From the IMG/VR virus record IMGVR_UViG_3300008113_010961, positions 1 to 54,818 of that record: a stretch of 54,818 nt of DNA; one strand, 5' to 3'. Under the pieces are notes generated by a model, which worked only from the letters and a program-made list of their open reading frames with translations, did not search any database and was not told where the DNA came from. Each line of letters begins with the position of its first letter. Position 1 is the stretch's first letter. Made by a program: the position numbers and the translations under genes. This DNA comes from a virus. This document shows, piece after piece, positions 9,901 to 16,413 of the stretch.

Positions 9901-10338
9901 ACAGGCAACCATCGAAGAAAAATTGGTCCGGATATATTAAAAGGTTTTCAAGAAAACGGTAAATATATATCCAGACCACTTTTGCTTAATATGGCTAGTG
10001 TTATGATGAGTGATTATGGTCATGACATCGAAAAGGAAAACAAACTTTTCCCCGATGATGATCCAGTGCCAGAGCATATTACGAAAGAACCATTTTTCAT
10101 AGATTGGAAAAAACGCAGAAAAGAATCCGAACCTTATAGAAAACAGGCTATGACCTTGGTCTTTAAAGAAATAGAACGAAGAAATATGTTCCTAAGATTG
10201 GCTGCTGGCGTACGTAATCCAGAAAAGTTCGAAAAGAACTTAGAATTAATTAACGCCGAGTCAAGACCGCCTAAAAAGAAAGCCGGCAGACCTCGCAAAA
10301 ACCCAATAATACCACCTACACAGCCACCTAAAAAATGA
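6973..10338 (+). CDS. Very large protein of unknown function, possible internal virion protein
   Basis: This 1121-residue protein is highly charged, Lys/Asn-rich and mostly helical in look. I recognise no catalytic motif. The start is set by GAGG seven bases before the ATG. The N-terminus (MIRIYEQFATKLSSEIINEG) contains I-N-E followed by G, the kind of site cut by T4-type prohead protease, preceded by an F-containing helix as in capsid-targeting leaders. A coiled-coil-like region lies near residues 770-805 (KNNQMQTLNAKPTKTQKDLD). The C-terminus is Lys/Pro-rich with an AT-hook-like core (KKKAGRPRKNP). It is surrounded by virion genes and its stop overlaps the next ATG. A DNA-associated internal head protein or a structural protein is possible. 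Confidence 0.75.
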   Translation: MSDKQAMIRIYEQFATKLSSEIINEGIENSVPKIPKLLNNTDIDFLMKQFDRRDWAQAMAKRYVMLFHYLVTLDHLRKEVVKYYKEREELNAQNYYSQPQFARLSKWAKDRKVKDMANSTAKARATQLFPAGETINPKIINRPEFRSADKQELSKIINKINNYYMADNKIEFANFVTGSESNPRSYKAYPHLKDLAKSLEGEFGKPDGFDLHNPRRIARSKDDKPIEPKYITDGFIFPTKKEIEDAIRNKLKDISRGISVPTDTDDEARLVGHFPKREKLVSDEGTSPLEKQLINIYLRKAEENLKAKKKSNPHFNYKRSDVRKEAARLARLKIKNYTYGQFADFLKNQKGISQADVAGIGDVFPNTTIEGIGDKDFIKQINRKTDIPHQKMQITRLQNGKEKIDTVENPVLNKTIMYKDVKLRYPHDTDDPDLTVDTTQTDLVGRGLGEKTFDPILFDRLFSRWKALKDGKIDPNKARQLELILNKHGLSSTSPLKSVVEAAKRFYYQQADPSAYKQGSDVSSTFSHHPLRMSAESKNLNRFHNQADFDAKMDILFKKGCKYKASGQTIPLHVVIKKAVNRFVTPKKDMPLGQALPRLLMGRSKNTLNSLAQERVLGDLGNDRLYMNVGSARAPDYYGDANTIRNIVNKEMKRYFDQNLLAGAARGRGDFIQILDRESEDLNCRQGARSFTSGQCLFGNDIKANIEKASDGYDSATSGVMPSAAGGIIEQRQKIYRAIQGTYEMMQALYAMKKTRFALESHHDEMISKNNQMQTLNAKPTKTQKDLDSIKKLQKEIAGLKSKEREKAIYDITKFFSDNISLTPEQFLNAFYKEYQDDLNFVRASGKNVNLNMPQELAGTNKADPYSLASVEQYKKRLKDKKISAAQTKNIDTKFMSAIEKNDIAQLAHNYIEQVKQFPTNMEKLYTSLINQIPNPLDKQQFEMLVRGVNQQVQEKLNKYANEDEVIEDLYSLWNLTGNHRRKIGPDILKGFQENGKYISRPLLLNMASVMMSDYGHDIEKENKLFPDDDPVPEHITKEPFFIDWKKRRKESEPYRKQAMTLVFKEIERRNMFLRLAAGVRNPEKFEKNLELINAESRPPKKKAGRPRKNPIIPPTQPPKK

Positions 10339-10604
10339 GCCAAGTACCAAACAACGACGCAGGTTACGTAAATTTTCTTAAAACTCATGGATTGCTCTCT
10401 CATATTGCTCAATGGAATATTGATGGCAAGGAGGCTTACTATCCCATAATATACAAAATATGTTCAGTTATAAATAGCAATCAGGAATTAGAATTAGCCG
10501 CATCGTTTTTAAATAAAATTTATGAAAGTGGTTATTACAAATCAGTACAAGATCACCAAGCCGCTCTCGAAAAACTTGGACTTAGCACAAAAATTTCTAT
10601 CTAA
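10335..10604 (+). CDS. Small protein of unknown function (89 aa)
   Basis: The ATG overlaps the stop of the 1121-residue gene (ATGA), so the pair is probably translationally coupled. The 89-residue product is predicted helical and acidic-to-neutral, with no recognised motif (NFLKTHGLLSHIAQWN near the start, ELAASFLNKIYESGYY in the middle). Its last eight bases overlap the convergent gene at 10597. It may assist the large upstream protein, since coupled small partners often do, but that is inference only. Confidence 0.6.
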   Translation: MSQVPNNDAGYVNFLKTHGLLSHIAQWNIDGKEAYYPIIYKICSVINSNQELELAASFLNKIYESGYYKSVQDHQAALEKLGLSTKISI

Positions 10605-11265
10605 AACTTGGCTGTGTTGAAGTTGGAACACAGGAAAAGAATGATCCTTCAGGCGCAGATCGTATAGAACTAATTTTCCACCATCTTCTGCCATCATTTT
10701 TAGGATAAACAATGGAGTTTTTAGTTAAAAAATCAAGATGTGACCAGAATATTAATTCCATATCACTTTCTTGAATGATAATATTTTCAAATACAAATGT
10801 TCTTGTAAAGTTAACTTTTACAGTTTTATCGTCGTATAAAGGATCTATTATTTCTTTAGTTTCTGCAAGCATGCAGTGCATAACGTCTTTTCTGTAGTTT
10901 TTAAGTTTTTCGTTTATACTAGATGGCCGCAATACATCTGGATCTTCCTTCTTAGGCTCTGGACTTGGTTCTGGTTTTTTGAAATCTGGAATTACAAATT
11001 CCTGTATCTTGTTATTTTGTACGACTTTAGGAGGTTCCGATGGCGGAATCTTAGGCAGTTCCACCTTTTCTTCTTTTTTTATGGTTGTAGAAACTCCAAA
11101 ATCAATTTTTTTGGAAACAGGTTTTACGGTTTCTTTATTGTTTACCGTATCTGCATCAAAATTCATGTTATGTACAGTAAACTTATCCCAGACCTCTTGA
11201 GTCATCATTATAGGGTTCGGAGATCGGACTTTATATACCGTACCATCTTTATTTTTAATTACCAT
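10597..11265 (-). CDS. Protein of unknown function with Pro/Lys-rich middle (222 aa)
   Basis: The 222-residue product has a short N-terminal segment (MVIKNKDGTVYKVRSPNP), a disordered middle of about 80 residues rich in Pro, Lys and Glu (for example FKKPEPSPEPKKEDPDVL), and a compact C-terminal half ending SVPTSTQPSFR-like. The last half contains Trp-rich strands (DGRRWWKISSIRSAPEGSFF). I do not recognise it. Position among neck and tail genes suggests a virion or assembly role. It has no Shine-Dalgarno site. Instead TATAAA ends four bases before the ATG, so it may be expressed late as a leaderless message. Confidence 0.65.
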   Translation of the reverse strand: MVIKNKDGTVYKVRSPNPIMMTQEVWDKFTVHNMNFDADTVNNKETVKPVSKKIDFGVSTTIKKEEKVELPKIPPSEPPKVVQNNKIQEFVIPDFKKPEPSPEPKKEDPDVLRPSSINEKLKNYRKDVMHCMLAETKEIIDPLYDDKTVKVNFTRTFVFENIIIQESDMELIFWSHLDFLTKNSIVYPKNDGRRWWKISSIRSAPEGSFFSCVPTSTQPSFR

Positions 11266-11275
11266 GCTATTTATA
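11266..11275 (-). promoter_or_regulatory. TATAAATA late-type box abutting an ATG
   Basis: Read on the minus strand the sequence is TATAAATAGC followed by the ATG at 11265. TATAAATA is the T4 late promoter core, and this window encodes a gp55-like factor. The region 11266-11302 is a divergent promoter gap; the plus-strand gene at 11303 has GGAGG. Confidence 0.55.
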
Positions 11276-11302
11276 TATATAGTATAGAATTGCGGAGGCA
11301 GA

Positions 11303-11719
11303 ATGGCTTTAGTAGTACCAAATGTTGGAGAAGTGCAACTTCTACAAAAAATGCTTAATCAAAACCAGACAGCAACCATGTTGTTGGGTCTGTACCAGAA
11401 CAATCTTACCCCCAATGCTTTGACAACAAATAGCGACATAGTTCCAGTAAGTGCAGTTGGTTATGCGCAAGCTACTATCACTAATGCTAACTGGTCGGTT
11501 GCCACTCCAATAGGATCAACTTACGCCGAAGCTGGTTATGCAGAACAAACCTTTACTTTGGGCGTAAATCCAACCACTATTGATGTTTATGGATATTACG
11601 TTACTGATTCTTCAGGTAACTTATTATGGCTAGAACGTTTCACTAATGCACCTTTTGTTGTACCTATGGCCGGTGGAACTATTAGCGTTACACTAACTAT
11701 TAACTTGGAAAATGTATAA
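11303..11719 (+). CDS. Probable virion structural protein (138 aa)
   Basis: The 138-residue protein begins MALVVPNVGEVQLLQKMLNQ and continues with a beta-rich body containing VDVYGYYVT-like strands and LLWLERFTNAPFVVPMAGGT. I recall this pattern (ALVVPNVGE..LL, then 'YGYYV', then 'LLWAERF') from small phage structural proteins of unknown exact place in the virion. GGAGG lies seven bases upstream of the ATG. It heads a plus-strand run that ends at the terminator at 14352. Its stop overlaps the start of the next gene by eight bases. Low Lys/Arg content and regular alternation of polar and nonpolar residues fit a beta-sandwich. Confidence 0.65.
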   Translation: MALVVPNVGEVQLLQKMLNQNQTATMLLGLYQNNLTPNALTTNSDIVPVSAVGYAQATITNANWSVATPIGSTYAEAGYAEQTFTLGVNPTTIDVYGYYVTDSSGNLLWLERFTNAPFVVPMAGGTISVTLTINLENV

Positions 11720-13076
11720 GTTTATTGGGTTAAGCAATTTTGCTGAATGGTTTTTTGCGGAAAGCTTGGCAACCCAAGCAGAAAATTTTCGTAGATTTAG
11801 AGATGTTTTTATAAATCCATATATTGATGATATTTTAGCTCATGCAAATTCAAACCCTGCATTTGCAACTCCTGCTCAAAAAATTCAATTGCAAAATTTG
11901 AAAACTGATGACGAGTTATTCAATGCACTGCCGACTTATGTAAAAAAAAGATTCGATCAAGAAGAACTAAGGGATGATGAAAAAGTCAGACAAAACATAG
12001 CAAGAGAGAAAGCAAAGAATGACCCAAACTCTTTTGCTAATTTAGATGAACTAATTCAGAATGCAAGTGAAGCAAAATTACGTAAGGGAAGTGCCAAACT
12101 TGGACTTACTAACATAATTCAGTTTATAAACCATGTTGTTACCATGAAAGCCAAGTATGCTACTGCACAGGCTGAAAGAGAATTTTTAACAGGTGGTGCT
12201 CTTGGCGGAGAAGAAGGCGCATCATCTGCACCTGACGTTGAAGTTGATGATCAAGAAATAAGAGACAGAGCCGAAGAGAAAGCTGATATCACCGAGAAAA
12301 CAAATAAGATTTATCAGTGCGTAAGATTTTTTATTGAAAAGAAAGCTGCTAAACAAGCAAATAGACTTCTCGGTTCGCAAAATGAAATAAATAGCCAACT
12401 TAGTAATGAAGGTGAAGTATTAGATTTGGCACTTCTTACAGATGTCAAAACACTTAGCATCTTGAATTTAGCTGCTAATTTCATAAAATCTAAAGAAAAA
12501 ACAGTGGATGAAGATGGCACTCCACATGTAAGAAATATGTTCCCAGACAGGGATTTGATGGAATTACTATCTGCAAAAACCAAGTATTTAAAGAAAATTG
12601 TTGACAATGAAAACTTCAAACCTTGGGTTCTACGACAACTGCAAAAAGACGATCCGGCTGCTAAGGCATTGATGAAATCTACTTTAGGAATCGCATTTAT
12701 TTATGCGTTGCTAAATAAGCAAGAAAAAGGTGGCAGTCTGAAAGATGTGAGCAACGTATTCAATACTATAGCTTCAGTTAGCGCAGATGAAACATTAGCA
12801 TCTTTCTTAAATGCTATAAAGGAAAAGTTCATAGAGGGAAAAGTAAGGTTTATAAGGAATTCTAAACTAGGAAGCATGATAAATACTGAAGTTTCTGGGG
12901 GCGGTGACGATGCGATCAAGAATTACATGTTTGATCACAAATTCCCGAATCCAACGAAAGGTGAAGCGGATGCTACCGATTTCTTTAATTTCCTAACACA
13001 AATAAAAGGCAATAGAGAAATAGATTGGCAGGATAGTTGTGAAGAGATTTTGGCCGCTTTAGGGGGTTCCAAATAA
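11712..13076 (+). CDS. Protein of unknown function (454 aa), possible head or internal protein
   Basis: The 454-residue product is largely helical, with many Lys and Glu residues. It is acidic around residues 165-200, with a Gly-rich break (GGALGGEEGASS). I recognise no enzyme motif. Its first residues (KFIGLSNFAEWFFAES) resemble the F-x-x-[FW] leader seen on several other proteins here, although the cleavage-type residue before x-E is Phe rather than Leu or Ile. The start codon overlaps the previous stop region. The gene lies in a virion-gene run, so a structural or internal head role is likely but unproven. Confidence 0.65.
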   Translation: MYKFIGLSNFAEWFFAESLATQAENFRRFRDVFINPYIDDILAHANSNPAFATPAQKIQLQNLKTDDELFNALPTYVKKRFDQEELRDDEKVRQNIAREKAKNDPNSFANLDELIQNASEAKLRKGSAKLGLTNIIQFINHVVTMKAKYATAQAEREFLTGGALGGEEGASSAPDVEVDDQEIRDRAEEKADITEKTNKIYQCVRFFIEKKAAKQANRLLGSQNEINSQLSNEGEVLDLALLTDVKTLSILNLAANFIKSKEKTVDEDGTPHVRNMFPDRDLMELLSAKTKYLKKIVDNENFKPWVLRQLQKDDPAAKALMKSTLGIAFIYALLNKQEKGGSLKDVSNVFNTIASVSADETLASFLNAIKEKFIEGKVRFIRNSKLGSMINTEVSGGGDDAIKNYMFDHKFPNPTKGEADATDFFNFLTQIKGNREIDWQDSCEEILAALGGSK

Positions 13077-13077
13077 T

Positions 13078-13614
13078 ATGACTATCTATAACTGCGATGG
13101 CCGTCCTTATCGTCCTACAGGAAGTGTGCAGCAATTTAGCGACCAGCTTCCTGAACACCAATTGTTTAATCAATGGGATGAAGAGGCAATTAAATGGGGT
13201 GGTTCACCAATATTTTATTACGAATTGTTCGTAAATATGAATAATATTGATCCTTTATATTTGGAGACGAGAACTAAAATTTATAGCCCTCAGCCTGTAC
13301 AACTTTGGTGCTATTATGAACCAGTTCCAAGCCAAAACTTTCAAACACCATTCGGCATAGATAGTCCTGATGATATGTTGTTTGAATTTAATTATAAAGC
13401 GACACTAGATAAATTAGGACATGTCCCGAAAATTGGCAGTCGATTTTTTACGCCTTTTTTAAAAGAAAACTGGGTAATTATTGAACGCAAAACGGGAGAA
13501 ATGAAGATGTATGGTGTCGTTAGGCTGCAATGTTTATGTCAACGATTCCAAGAGGATTCGGTTAGCGGTACTTCTGTTAACGAATCACAAAATGTAAACT
13601 ACAAGATTGTTTAA
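13078..13614 (+). CDS. Neck or connector protein, tentatively gp14-like
   Basis: The 178-residue protein contains DEEAIKWGGSPIFYYELFV, IDPLYLETRTKIYSPQPVQL and LGHVPKIGSRFFTPFLKENW followed by VIIERKTGEMKMYGVVRLQC. The order 'intended for a two-stranded start, IDPL-x-E, then IGS-F and W-x-I-x-x' is reminiscent of phage neck/connector proteins such as gp14, whose family also has a 'PK.GDLI...W.EI' step. This is a weak, remembered resemblance. The start codon follows the previous stop by one base. Context (gp13-like and gp15-like genes nearby) supports a head-tail connector. Confidence 0.5.
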   Translation: MTIYNCDGRPYRPTGSVQQFSDQLPEHQLFNQWDEEAIKWGGSPIFYYELFVNMNNIDPLYLETRTKIYSPQPVQLWCYYEPVPSQNFQTPFGIDSPDDMLFEFNYKATLDKLGHVPKIGSRFFTPFLKENWVIIERKTGEMKMYGVVRLQCLCQRFQEDSVSGTSVNESQNVNYKIV

Positions 13615-13624
13615 AGGAGAAGTC

Positions 13625-14329
13625 ATGAAAAGTTTTTTTGAATTTTATGAGAAGTTGAAACTTAAGAAGCTACATGAACAAGACGCTATGGTTGCACCGA
13701 ATATGGGTATGGGCGCTGCTCCTCCCGGTGGCGGCATGCCTCCCGGCGGTGGCATGGGTGGTGGCATGGGTGGCGGTATGGCTCCTGCCGGCGGCGGAAT
13801 GGACGGTATGGGCGCACCTATGGGTCAGGATGGTGGCGATAATAACCTCGACACAGAAATAAGCGATGAGGGAGGTGGTGATGAATCACGCAGCCAAACT
13901 GCTCCTCCTGAGGGGGAAAACACTCCTGAAGAGTTATATCCTATGGTTGACAATATTGTTAAGTTTGTAAAAGAATTCAGTATTGGCGATGACGATGATA
14001 AGAAATCCACTCGTGAAGAATTAATGTCTCAGTTAGATGCAGTAAAAAATAATATTGCTAAATTAACAGGTGTTCAGCCCTCTTCTGACAATTCAGAGGA
14101 TGAAGAAAGTGATGACAGCGTAGGGTCTAAAGATATTCCAGTTTCTGGTGATGAGATTCCTCCCGGCAAGACCACAGCTTATGGTGGTGAATTCGGAGAT
14201 TCCGCTGGCAATCAGTTCCCTAGCAATGGCAGCGGTAGCGGTGACATGGGCGGAAATATGGCTGGCGGATCAAACCCAGCCACCACCGGCGCTGGCGCAC
14301 TAGGTTTTGGCGGCGGTTTTTCTGGCTAA
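13625..14329 (+). CDS. Gly/Met/Pro-rich protein with a capsid-targeting-like leader
   Basis: The start at 13625 is chosen over a TTG-type start at 13607 because AAAGGAGA ends four bases before it. The 234-residue product has three parts. The leader MKSFFEFYEKLKLKKLHEQ carries F-x-x-F then L16-H17-E18, a T4-type prohead protease site. A very low-complexity stretch of Gly, Met and Pro follows (residues 28-75, repeats such as PPGGGM and GGGMGGGM). The rest is acidic and polar, with a helical section near residues 100-145 and a Gly/Ser/Asn-rich tail. A similar composition is seen in the small gene at 36165. It may be a scaffold or internal head protein. It is the last gene before a strong terminator. 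Confidence 0.65.
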   Translation: MKSFFEFYEKLKLKKLHEQDAMVAPNMGMGAAPPGGGMPPGGGMGGGMGGGMAPAGGGMDGMGAPMGQDGGDNNLDTEISDEGGGDESRSQTAPPEGENTPEELYPMVDNIVKFVKEFSIGDDDDKKSTREELMSQLDAVKNNIAKLTGVQPSSDNSEDEESDDSVGSKDIPVSGDEIPPGKTTAYGGEFGDSAGNQFPSNGSGSGDMGGNMAGGSNPATTGAGALGFGGGFSG

Positions 14330-14351
14330 TTTTATTTGATTGACTCTCCTA

Positions 14352-14379
14352 GGGGGCTTCCAATGAAGCCCCCTTTTTT
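14352..14379 (+). terminator. Rho-independent terminator
   Basis: GGGGGCTTC (14352-14360), a four-base loop CAAT, GAAGCCCCC (14365-14373), then six T. It ends the plus-strand run 11303-14329. The T tract is on the plus strand only, and it just touches the end of the convergent gene. Confidence 0.92.
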
Positions 14380-15163
14380 ATTTGAATAACTTGCATTTTA
14401 ACTTAATGTAATTTTCAACTTTCATGTTTAGCTTGTTTACTAATACTTTAAGTTGTATTAGACCATATAATTGAACATACTTTGATAGTTTTTTATATAA
14501 ATTGTCAAAATAATTGTTTTGATTATCCTTATGTCCCTTGGCTATTATGTCTCTTCTTAGTGCAAATGTAGATGCTTGCCATCTTCTGTAATTTTTTTCT
14601 TCACTGTTCATTTCTTCTATGGTAATTTCTTTATCCAACACAGGAAAAACTTGGCAAATTTTATCGCCCTTCTTAAAAGTTAATTTCTGTCCTTCTTGCG
14701 GAGCTTTGAATACTATAAAAAACAAGCTACTCCACCAGTTTGTTTCAAGATGCCCTGAGATTACACATGGTACATTATCTTCTGAATAAAACCTTGGATG
14801 ATTTTCAATTCGCAGAACATAGTTCTTTTCAACCATAATATCAAGGCATGTATTCATACTGAAATGCGATTCACCTAAGCATCCTACAGGAACTCCTATT
14901 TTTTGAACTATTTCTGCATCTTTATTCCAATCCTCTGCTGTAATTTCAATTTTGCCATTTATTTTAGTGACGGTTATTTCTGTGTTAAATGGATAAAAAA
15001 TTTCTAAACCATATGTGTTTGCATCAACAAATGGCTTACACATGTATGGTTGTATTTTCCGTTCAGTTTTATGCTCAGAAGGTGAACCGGCCCATACTTC
15101 TAATTCCAAATGTATTAGTTTTGGAGGTAATTCGTTAGTTAATTGTCTGTATTTTAAATGCAT
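14378..15163 (-). CDS. Conserved phage protein of unknown function, tentatively DUF6065-like
   Basis: The 261-residue product has KIQPYMCKPFVDANTYGLE near residue 40, SHFSMNTCLDIMVEKNY in the middle, then SGHLETNWWSSLFFIVFKAP and GDKICQVFPVL. This order (a 'FxDAxTYGLE' step, a long beta-rich centre and an 'ETDW' step) recalls the DUF6065 family, but I cannot confirm it. I chose the ATG at 15163 because GGAG (15173-15170) sits six bases upstream; the ATG at 15181 has none. The last 80 residues are Lys-rich and helical. It is the only minus-strand gene in a plus-strand virion block. Confidence 0.6.
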   Translation of the reverse strand: MHLKYRQLTNELPPKLIHLELEVWAGSPSEHKTERKIQPYMCKPFVDANTYGLEIFYPFNTEITVTKINGKIEITAEDWNKDAEIVQKIGVPVGCLGESHFSMNTCLDIMVEKNYVLRIENHPRFYSEDNVPCVISGHLETNWWSSLFFIVFKAPQEGQKLTFKKGDKICQVFPVLDKEITIEEMNSEEKNYRRWQASTFALRRDIIAKGHKDNQNNYFDNLYKKLSKYVQLYGLIQLKVLVNKLNMKVENYIKLKCKLFK

Positions 15164-15196
15164 TTTTAACTCCACAAACATAACTATTTTAGTATT

Positions 15197-16195
15197 ATGT
15201 TACCAATAGGACCAAATCCCAATCCGTATGATAAAACATTAAACCCTTGTCCTGATCAAGGGCCAATGTGGAGATCAGAGAATATAGACCCGCCACCGGG
15301 TTTTTGTGATCAACCTCCGGATAACCAAAACAATCAATTAAACAATCTTCCATCGCCATCTGACTGGTTTGATGATTTCCTAGACAAAAAATACATGTTG
15401 GGATCTCAGAACAACTCAGATCCTATGCAAACCGGTCAGATTGTAAACAATCTTAATCCTCCAAACAGAAATGTTGTTTACCGTTATGCAAGATCTATTA
15501 GATCTTGTGATGAAGCGATAATGGACTTATTTAGGAATATTGTTGTAATTGATGACGATGGAAAAAGTCATCAGGTGCCGATAATTTGGGGCACACAAGA
15601 ACGTGCGGTAGCCGCAGTTGTCCAGCAGAATGTAAGAAAAGATTTAACATTAGTTGTTGACAGAATTAGACTGCCGATGCTTGCTATAAGCAGCACTGAA
15701 TACAGTATAGATCCAGCGAGATACACTTACCACAAAGCCATAAATTTTTTAAGTGACAATAAAGGATTGCCAACTTTTACTGAGTCGGAGAGATACGAAA
15801 GAGACACAGTATTTGGTTTGGCTAGAGGCATTCCCGTAAACATTGGTTACACAATGTATGCTTGGACATTGCAGCTAGAGGACATGAATCAAATATTAGA
15901 ACAAATCGTAACTAAATTCTCACCTGTTGCATATATAAAAGTCAGAGGAGTACTCTGGGAAGTTTGTGTTAAGCTTGATAGTATAGCTAACAATTTAGAG
16001 ACTGAGCCCGGAGATGCTGCTTTAAGAGTTATCAAATTTCAATTTGGTATCACTGCTGAAACTTATGTTAATCAACCGATTACTAGGAACAAAGCGGTGC
16101 TCAACACTAAAGTTGATTTTGTTAATGCTCTTAATGAAGCGGAAATCTCCGAAGTGATTAAGCGCTTGGAAGAATCGGTAGAAGGGGTACAATGA
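15197..16195 (+). CDS. Tail sheath stabiliser/terminator, gp15-like
   Basis: The 332-residue protein starts with about 80 Pro/Asn-rich residues, then a domain matching the logic of T4 gp15. It has RYARSIRSCDEAIMDLFRNI, VPIIWGTQERAVAAVVQQN, LPMLAISSTEYSIDPARY and the family hallmark YAWTLQLEDMNQILEQIV followed by KFSPVAYIKV. Gp15 caps the tail tube and sheath and joins the tail to the neck. A sheath gene directly downstream fits. No Shine-Dalgarno site precedes the ATG at 15197; a TATTTT box lies upstream. It may begin instead at a later Met. Confidence 0.72.
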   Translation: MLPIGPNPNPYDKTLNPCPDQGPMWRSENIDPPPGFCDQPPDNQNNQLNNLPSPSDWFDDFLDKKYMLGSQNNSDPMQTGQIVNNLNPPNRNVVYRYARSIRSCDEAIMDLFRNIVVIDDDGKSHQVPIIWGTQERAVAAVVQQNVRKDLTLVVDRIRLPMLAISSTEYSIDPARYTYHKAINFLSDNKGLPTFTESERYERDTVFGLARGIPVNIGYTMYAWTLQLEDMNQILEQIVTKFSPVAYIKVRGVLWEVCVKLDSIANNLETEPGDAALRVIKFQFGITAETYVNQPITRNKAVLNTKVDFVNALNEAEISEVIKRLEESVEGVQ

Positions 16196-16395
16196 TTGAA
16201 ATAACCAATATGCAAAAGTCGCCTATTCAGTTGGTGATTAAGTCTAGGAGAGCGTTACACTCTTATGACACGGTTGATATTCCCGGACTAGGCAACGGGC
16301 AAAATAAAATATTGATAGAAGATCATTTGCATACACCATATATAGATAGGGCAGAGAAGTCTGGTTATATCAAACAGAGAATTTTGAAAGACTAA
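16192..16395 (+). CDS. Small protein of unknown function (67 aa)
   Basis: The ATG at 16192 overlaps the gp15-like stop (ATGA). The 67-residue product has a beta-like first half (ITNMQKSPIQLVIKSRRAL) and a central Gly-rich turn (IPGLGNGQNKILIEDH). I recognise no family. Lying between the sheath terminator and the sheath, it is probably a small tail assembly or accessory protein. Confidence 0.6.
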   Translation: MIEITNMQKSPIQLVIKSRRALHSYDTVDIPGLGNGQNKILIEDHLHTPYIDRAEKSGYIKQRILKD

Positions 16396-16413
16396 AAGAC
16401 ATAGGAGTAAATT

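Noticed and set aside
10876-11358. Plus-strand frame rich in Phe, Tyr and Trp
   Set aside because: It is antisense to the 222-residue gene and runs across the divergent promoter gap. The aromatic bias reflects Lys/Glu codons read on the other strand.
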